A DNA stretch of 64,000 bases, taken from Paenibacillus validus NBRC 15382 (GTDB lineage Bacteria; Bacillota; Bacilli; Paenibacillales; NBRC-103111). The notes beneath the pieces were generated by a model, which was not told where the DNA came from, searched no databases, and saw only the letters and a program-made list of their open reading frames with translations. How positions within the stretch are numbered: position 1 is the stretch's first letter; each line of letters opens with the position of its first letter. Location of the stretch: positions 1 to 64,000 of the forward strand of contig NZ_BIMH01000023.1 of NCBI RefSeq assembly GCF_004000985.1, given 5' to 3'. The position numbers were made by a program, and so were the translations under genes. Positions 59,420-64,000 of this stretch are shown piece after piece.

Positions 59420-61906
59420 ATGCTGGTAAGCAACACATTACTGCAGGTCATCGAAGGGCATAATTATTTGGATCTCATTACAAATGCAGCCAGATACCGA
59501 ATTATTTTGATGAAAGACGAGGTGATTCGGATCCGGTGCTCCTTCGACGAACAATTCGTTGAAGAGGCTTCCTACGTTCTCGCGATGACGGCTTGGGAAG
59601 ATAAATTGGACTCCATCGTCGACGGCCGGAAAAAAATAGAGGCGCTTCCCGTTAACTATCAAGATTCGGACACGCAATTCGTGCTATCAACGCAACAGTT
59701 GAACGTCATTATCCATAAACAGCCTTTTGCTATCGAAATTCAAGATAAACAGGGTACGGTGCTCCATGCGGATTTGAAGGAAAGATCCTATGTCAAAGAC
59801 AAGCAAGGCCGGTTGTATCACTATTCGTGTATGAACGATGAGGACTATTTCTACGGCTTCGGCGAGAAGGCCGGCGCTTTGAACAAGAAAAAAAGAAGAA
59901 TGCGTATGCACAATGTGGACACGCTCGGTTACGACTCCGAACATACGGACCCGTTGTACAAGCATATTCCCTTTTATATAAAGCTCAACGGCAAAACTCA
60001 GCAGGCGACCGGGCTATTCTACCACAATTCCTGCGATTCGGTCTTCGATATGGGCTGTGAGCGGAGCGGCTATTGGAACCCTTATTCGTATTTTTGTGCG
60101 GACGGCGGGGAACTGGACATCTTCTTTATGTATGGACCGGAAATAAAAGACGTCGTACGTCATTACACCGATTTAACCGGTAAAACGATTCTGCCTGCCA
60201 AGTATTCCCTCGGGTATATGGGTTCCACCATGTACTATACCGAGCTGGAGAAAGATTCCGACAAAGCGATTTTGAGCTTCCTGGACAAATGCAAGGAAGA
60301 AGGCATTCCGTGCGACGGGTTCTTCATGTCGTCCGGCTATACGACGGGTCAAGACGGAAAGCGCTATGTTTTCAATTGGAACAACGACAGGTTCCCGGAT
60401 CCTAAGGCGTTTATCGGGGAGCTCATGCAGAAAGGCGCAGCGCTCGTGCCGAACATTAAGCCGGGTATGCTGACTACGCATCCGTTGTACAAGGAATTTG
60501 ACGAAGCGGGAGCTTACGTAAAGGACCAGAACGGGGAAGGCCCGCAAACAGACCGCTATTGGGGCGGCCCGGCATCGTTCGTGGATTTTACGAATCCCGA
60601 AGGCAGAGCGCTGTGGAAGAAGCACCTGAAGGAATCCTTCATCTCACTCGGCGTCACTTCCATTTGGAATGATAACAACGAATATGAAATTAACAATGAG
60701 GACGCGTTATGCGATTTTGAAGGCGAAGGTAAACCGATCAGCGAGCTGCGTCCGATCATGCCGAACCTGATGGCCCAGATGGCCAAGGAGGCGATTGCCG
60801 AGGTCGAACCGAACATCAGGCCGTACATTGTGAACCGGGCGGGCTTCGCGGGCATCCAGCGGTTTGCCCAGACGTGGGCCGGAGACAACAGCACAAGCTG
60901 GAAGAGCCTGAAATTCAATATACCCGTTATTCTGGGCATGGGACTTTCGGGCGTGGCTAATCAAGGCTGCGATATCGGGGGGTTCTTCGGTCCGGCGCCG
61001 GAACCGGAGCTGTTCGTGCGCTGGGTGCAGAACGGTATTTTTCAGCCCAGGTTCTCCATTCATTCCTGCAATACCGACAATACCGTGACCGAGCCTTGGA
61101 TGTACCCTTCTTATACGAAGTATATCCGTGAAGCCATCCAGCTTCGCTACAAGCTGGCGCCTTATTTCTACTCCCTGCTGTTCGAAGCTTCCACAGAAGG
61201 TTCGCCGGTTATGCGCCCGCTGGTTTATGAGTTCCAGCAGGATGCCCGGGTATGGGAAGAGAGCTTTGACTTCATGCTCGGACGCTCCATCCTGGTTGCG
61301 AACGTGCTGGAGGAACAGGCCAAGACGAGAAAAGTATACTTGCCGAAAGGCTGCGATTGGATCGAGTGGAACAGCAAAAAACGGTATGCGGGGGGACAAA
61401 CGATTGAGTTTGACGTTACCCTGGCCTCCATTCCGATGTTCCTCCGGACCGGTGCGATTGTGCCGATGGCTGTCGGTCTGAATAACCTCCATCAAGACGT
61501 GATGGAAGAGCTGCGGCTGATCATTGAACCGTCGGAAGATGCGAGCTTCGTGCTGTATGAGGATGACGGGCTGACCAACGATTATCAGCGTGGAGCTTAT
61601 CTGCAGACGACGATCCGCGTGAAAGCCGGCCAAGAAACCGTCATTTCGTTCTCAAACGAAGGTGAATATGACAGTACGCTGAAAACGTTGGTGATCGACT
61701 TGATTTGCAAAGAGATCGCTCCGGTTCAAGTGAAGCTGCAGGGCAGGAAGCTTGCCATGTTCCTGGATCCCAAGGAATGGAATGACCAAGCGGAAGGCTG
61801 GTACTACGATACGGAACAAAAAACGGCTAAAATTAAATATCCTCAGCTACAAACAGATTACGAGGTAAGCGTTCATTTTGACGTGAAGGATCTGATTTCC
61901 ATTTAG
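59420..61906 (+). CDS. Glycoside hydrolase family 31 enzyme
   Basis: An 828-residue cytosolic GH31 (alpha-glucosidase superfamily) enzyme. A beta-sandwich N-domain, the (beta/alpha)8 barrel with nucleophile Asp at ~417 (IWNDNNEYEINN), acid/base Asp at ~491 in TWAGDNSTSWKSL, and the C-terminal beta domain with YEDDG are all recognisable. The substrate specificity is open: alpha-glucoside, alpha-xyloside or alpha-galactoside. Start ATG behind AGGAATT-type site. It lies 290 bp after the permeases and is followed by a terminator. Confidence 0.92.
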   Translation: MLVSNTLLQVIEGHNYLDLITNAARYRIILMKDEVIRIRCSFDEQFVEEASYVLAMTAWEDKLDSIVDGRKKIEALPVNYQDSDTQFVLSTQQLNVIIHKQPFAIEIQDKQGTVLHADLKERSYVKDKQGRLYHYSCMNDEDYFYGFGEKAGALNKKKRRMRMHNVDTLGYDSEHTDPLYKHIPFYIKLNGKTQQATGLFYHNSCDSVFDMGCERSGYWNPYSYFCADGGELDIFFMYGPEIKDVVRHYTDLTGKTILPAKYSLGYMGSTMYYTELEKDSDKAILSFLDKCKEEGIPCDGFFMSSGYTTGQDGKRYVFNWNNDRFPDPKAFIGELMQKGAALVPNIKPGMLTTHPLYKEFDEAGAYVKDQNGEGPQTDRYWGGPASFVDFTNPEGRALWKKHLKESFISLGVTSIWNDNNEYEINNEDALCDFEGEGKPISELRPIMPNLMAQMAKEAIAEVEPNIRPYIVNRAGFAGIQRFAQTWAGDNSTSWKSLKFNIPVILGMGLSGVANQGCDIGGFFGPAPEPELFVRWVQNGIFQPRFSIHSCNTDNTVTEPWMYPSYTKYIREAIQLRYKLAPYFYSLLFEASTEGSPVMRPLVYEFQQDARVWEESFDFMLGRSILVANVLEEQAKTRKVYLPKGCDWIEWNSKKRYAGGQTIEFDVTLASIPMFLRTGAIVPMAVGLNNLHQDVMEELRLIIEPSEDASFVLYEDDGLTNDYQRGAYLQTTIRVKAGQETVISFSNEGEYDSTLKTLVIDLICKEIAPVQVKLQGRKLAMFLDPKEWNDQAEGWYYDTEQKTAKIKYPQLQTDYEVSVHFDVKDLISI

Positions 61907-61949
61907 CAGGATATGCCCTGATTCATAAGGGAAACAGGTGTTGAATCAT

Positions 61950-61985
61950 GAAGAAACCGTTCTGTACAGAACGGTTTCTTCGCGA
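61950..61985. terminator. Strong terminator after GH31 gene
   Basis: GAAGAAACCGTTCTGT and ACAGAACGGTTTCTTC form a perfect 32-nt inverted repeat; the T-run is short (the stem itself supplies TTTCTTC). Confidence 0.75.
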
Positions 61986-62037
61986 TATCCCCAGGTGCCG
62001 TAACCTGCCCAGGTATCGTTCTCAGCAGCTTTGGAGA

Positions 62038-62187
62038 CTACTCGTCAGCCGCTTCTCCGGCCAGTTTATCGATGATTTGCTCAACGGCTTCACTTAGGAG
62101 ATCTGTAGGCGTGATGTCTTCCTGGTCAGCGGGTGTAGGAATACTGTTATTCGTGAAGTGTTCGAAGTAATCTTCTTTATTTTCCAT
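62038..62187 (-). CDS. Small acidic protein, 49 residues
   Basis: The frame begins MENKEDYFEHFTNNS and ends IIDKLAGEAADE. It is acidic and amphipathic, with no signal peptide. GGAGG (7 nt before the ATG) makes it a credible gene. No family recognised. It ends 53 bp after the GH31 terminator on the opposite strand; its neighbours upstream are two other small minus-strand genes. Confidence 0.6.
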   Translation of the reverse strand: MENKEDYFEHFTNNSIPTPADQEDITPTDLLSEAVEQIIDKLAGEAADE

Positions 62188-62256
62188 GGATGAGCCTCCG
62201 GACTGCAGGATTACAAGTATGATTTGTTTACGGAGACCATCATATGCATAGAATTC

Positions 62257-62628
62257 CTATAAAAACTTGTTTTCGGTTTCTTTTCGTTTATCGAGACTTA
62301 ATTTGATGAACAGCTGGGTCAATTCATTGGTGGGGTTGTCCAAGATAACATTTTGATTGTTCATATGAATGTGCTCTATAGACCAACTATGGAACAGAAG
62401 CTTTCCTTCCGTTTCAAGTCCCTCAAACGCAAAATCTCCTGCGTATTGATAAACACCTTGCTTATCTTTGAGAAGTATATCAAGACGTTTGGAGCTTATA
62501 TGGATGCTCAGCAAAATATTATCGCCCATCTCGACAAGCATGGTGCCTCCGCGAACGCCCAAGCCAAGCTTGTACCAACGTCCGGATAACGACTCTGCAA
62601 GCGTAAAATCATCAGGGAAATCACTCAT
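62257..62628 (-). CDS. Hypothetical protein, 123 residues
   Basis: Begins SDFPDDFTLAESLSGRWYKL and has beta-rich sequence (VRGGTMLVEMGDNILLSIHI). Soluble, no signal peptide. ATG at 62628 follows AAGGTG by 6 nt; the GTG at 62637 lies inside the site. Function unknown. Confidence 0.65.
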   Translation of the reverse strand: MSDFPDDFTLAESLSGRWYKLGLGVRGGTMLVEMGDNILLSIHISSKRLDILLKDKQGVYQYAGDFAFEGLETEGKLLFHSWSIEHIHMNNQNVILDNPTNELTQLFIKLSLDKRKETENKFL

Positions 62629-62785
62629 CAAGATCACCTTTTTGCATTTTTATTTAGAATACCACGAATTGAAAAGAGATATAAACAGGCAAGGGAATCT
62701 GAGTATGGATTTACATGCGGCATGCAGACAAGCCGCCTCCAACTTCCGGAAGCGGCTGCTATGAGTAATGGGGGATATATAGAAT

Positions 62786-63265
62786 TTATTGCAGCTGGCT
62801 TTGACTGCTTTGTTGGGCTATAAGGTCTCTGGTCCAATCGATCATGCCATTCATCATATTCAAGATGAGGCTGATTACATCTTCATTGGTTAACGCCGAT
62901 TTTTTTTGGTTGGTTGCGATATATTCTTGCATTTTCATTTCCAAAGCATCCGTTAAATCTTTGAGTTTTAAAAAATCGACTGCGATATCATTAATTTGCT
63001 GTCCGCTATTCGTGGCTGCGTCTTGATTACCGTTGCCGCTGCTTTGTTGGTTACCGCTGCTTTGTTTATCGCTTTGGCTGCTGCTGCTTTGATGATTCCC
63101 ATTATTTTCGTTACTGCTTTGATTCGTGCCGTTGTTTTGATTATTTTTATTATTATTGGATTGATTTCGGATTAAATCTTTAATTTGTTGCAATTCCTGG
63201 GTTAATAATTGGTTTTGTTCGGTTAAGCCATCGATCTGTTCCTTGATTTCACGGTTGCTTATCAT
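62786..63265 (-). CDS. Asn/Gln/Ser-rich protein with N-terminal coiled coil
   Basis: A 159-residue protein: an N-terminal coiled coil (LTEQNQLLTQELQQIKDLIR), a low-complexity N/Q/S/G linker (~35-85) and a C-terminal helical part (VDFLKLKDLTDALEMKMQEY, LTNEDVISLILNMMNGMIDW). AAGGAG 6 nt before ATG 63265. The composition resembles spore-coat or surface-associated proteins, but this is a guess. A dyad ACGCATT..AATGCGT (63318-63352) lies in its upstream region. Confidence 0.7.
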   Translation of the reverse strand: MISNREIKEQIDGLTEQNQLLTQELQQIKDLIRNQSNNNKNNQNNGTNQSSNENNGNHQSSSSQSDKQSSGNQQSSGNGNQDAATNSGQQINDIAVDFLKLKDLTDALEMKMQEYIATNQKKSALTNEDVISLILNMMNGMIDWTRDLIAQQSSQSQLQ

Positions 63266-63424
63266 AAAAATCTCCTTGACCAAAGATTAATTTTAGTTGT
63301 ATTGTAACCAACAAAATACGCATTATCCAAACCGGTTCCGGTTCCAATGCGTTGAATGGGGTTCTTAAAAATATTTTATAAAATGAGTAGACAAGAAACT
63401 AAATTTCGAATATACTCAACTTAA

Positions 63425-63440
63425 ATGAATGCGCATTCAT
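63425..63440. promoter_or_regulatory. Perfect 16-bp palindrome, likely LacI-type operator
   Basis: ATGAATGC|GCATTCAT, CG-centred as LacI-family operators are, ~90 bp ahead of the LacI-family gene. Confidence 0.6.
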
Positions 63441-63529
63441 GGCATACATTGGAGAAGTAGATGGTTCTTCTTGTAGGGAAAGAGTAGATTTGGCTTCATT
63501 TTTGAATACGTATTCTTGGAGAAAAACTT

Positions 63530-64000
63530 ATGGCGTCTTCTAACGATGTGGCTAAAAGGGCCGGAGTATCACAATCCACCGTTTCTCGTGTACTAAATGG
63601 CGCGGAAAGTGTAAATCCCAAGACGCGGCAGAAAGTTCTTCAAGCTATTGAAGAATTGCGATACCGTCCCAATTTGATTGCAAGAAGTCTAGTCACGAAA
63701 AGTACGAAGACCATTGCAATGGTGTCTGGTTCGATTTTGAATCCTTTTTTTGCAGAGACGACAGATTCGATTGTTCAGTATGCGAGCCAAAAAGGATACA
63801 ACGTCACGGTTAGCTTTGATGAGGAGCTGACCTCGAACTGGCTTGAAACCGCTATCGGAAATTCGGTTGACGGCATTCTGTTGTCCTCGCTAAAACTGGA
63901 TGACCCTGTCTTTGAAGATTTACAGCGTTCCGGCGTACCTTACATGCTCTACAACCGCAAGCCGCAAATCGGCGGAAACTATGTGGTGCAGGACAACGCC
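63530..64000 (+). CDS. LacI-family transcriptional regulator (5' part, truncated by window end)
   Basis: The first 157 residues: HTH SSNDVAKRAGVSQSTVSRVL and LNGAESVNPKTRQKVLQAIE, hinge YRPNLIARSLVTKSTKTIAM, then the sensor domain begins. ATG 63530 follows TGGAG by 8 nt. The palindrome at 63425-63440 is a probable binding site. It is divergent from the N/Q-rich gene; its target genes are off the window. Confidence 0.92.
   Translation, partial: MASSNDVAKRAGVSQSTVSRVLNGAESVNPKTRQKVLQAIEELRYRPNLIARSLVTKSTKTIAMVSGSILNPFFAETTDSIVQYASQKGYNVTVSFDEELTSNWLETAIGNSVDGILLSSLKLDDPVFEDLQRSGVPYMLYNRKPQIGGNYVVQDNA

Noticed and set aside
62730-62757. Hairpin AGCCGC..GCGGCT between two minus-strand genes
   Set aside because: Interrupted stem and no T-run; too weak to call as a terminator.

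Overview
The window looks like chromosomal DNA of a Paenibacillus-like, spore-forming Firmicute. I base this on strong AGGAGG-type ribosome sites with ATG, GTG and TTG starts, lipobox lipoproteins, an SLH-anchored surface protein, sugar ABC importers that lack their own ATPase, a CD3324-family protein, and moderately GC-rich genes broken by AT-rich acquired segments. The genus is an inference.

Layout. (1) 1-4.4 kb: end of pxpC, a small promoter-sORF-terminator unit, a CD3324-family HTH protein, pxpA, a TSUP exporter and small proteins. (2) 4.6-8.7 kb: a signalling block with a lone receiver, an Hpt-REC-GGDEF-REC protein and a membrane chemoreceptor. (3) 8.7-12.4 kb: class I ribonucleotide reductase nrdA-nrdB on the minus strand behind two NrdR boxes. 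(4) 12.6-17.4 kb: a CopC-CopD copper protein, a GGDEF-EAL protein and an aldo/keto reductase. (5) 17.5-21.4 kb: tRNA-Gly(CCC) carrying a 3.45-kb integrated element bounded by 47-bp direct repeats, with an internally deleted integrase and one secreted cargo protein; a decayed type I-C CRISPR remnant lies just outside it. (6) 21.7-31.8 kb: selO, an AT-rich fosB, a small secreted protein, and a two-gene operon (HupE/UreJ-like protein plus a 1,889-residue lamin-tail/metallophosphoesterase/SLH protein) behind a likely PhoP box array. (7) 32-38.1 kb: a LacI regulator and a CUT1 importer-sulfatase operon that share a palindromic operator. (8) 38.2-45.1 kb: a gene remnant, a TetR regulator, then a Dpp/Opp-type importer with an OsmC protein. 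(9) 45.3-54.8 kb: a DUF2325 protein and a LysR regulator divergent from dhaK-dhaL-amidohydrolase-Rieske-LIV transporter, the best candidate for an undescribed catabolic system. (10) 55.1-61.9 kb: AraC regulator, CUT1 importer and GH31 glycosidase. (11) 62-64 kb: small proteins and the start of another LacI regulator.

The second half is a run of four uptake-and-catabolism modules, each with its own regulator and importer. They suggest scavenging of sulfated glycans, peptides or opine-like compounds, an unknown DhaKL substrate, and alpha-linked glycosides. The phosphoesterase operon suggests phosphate scavenging at the cell surface.
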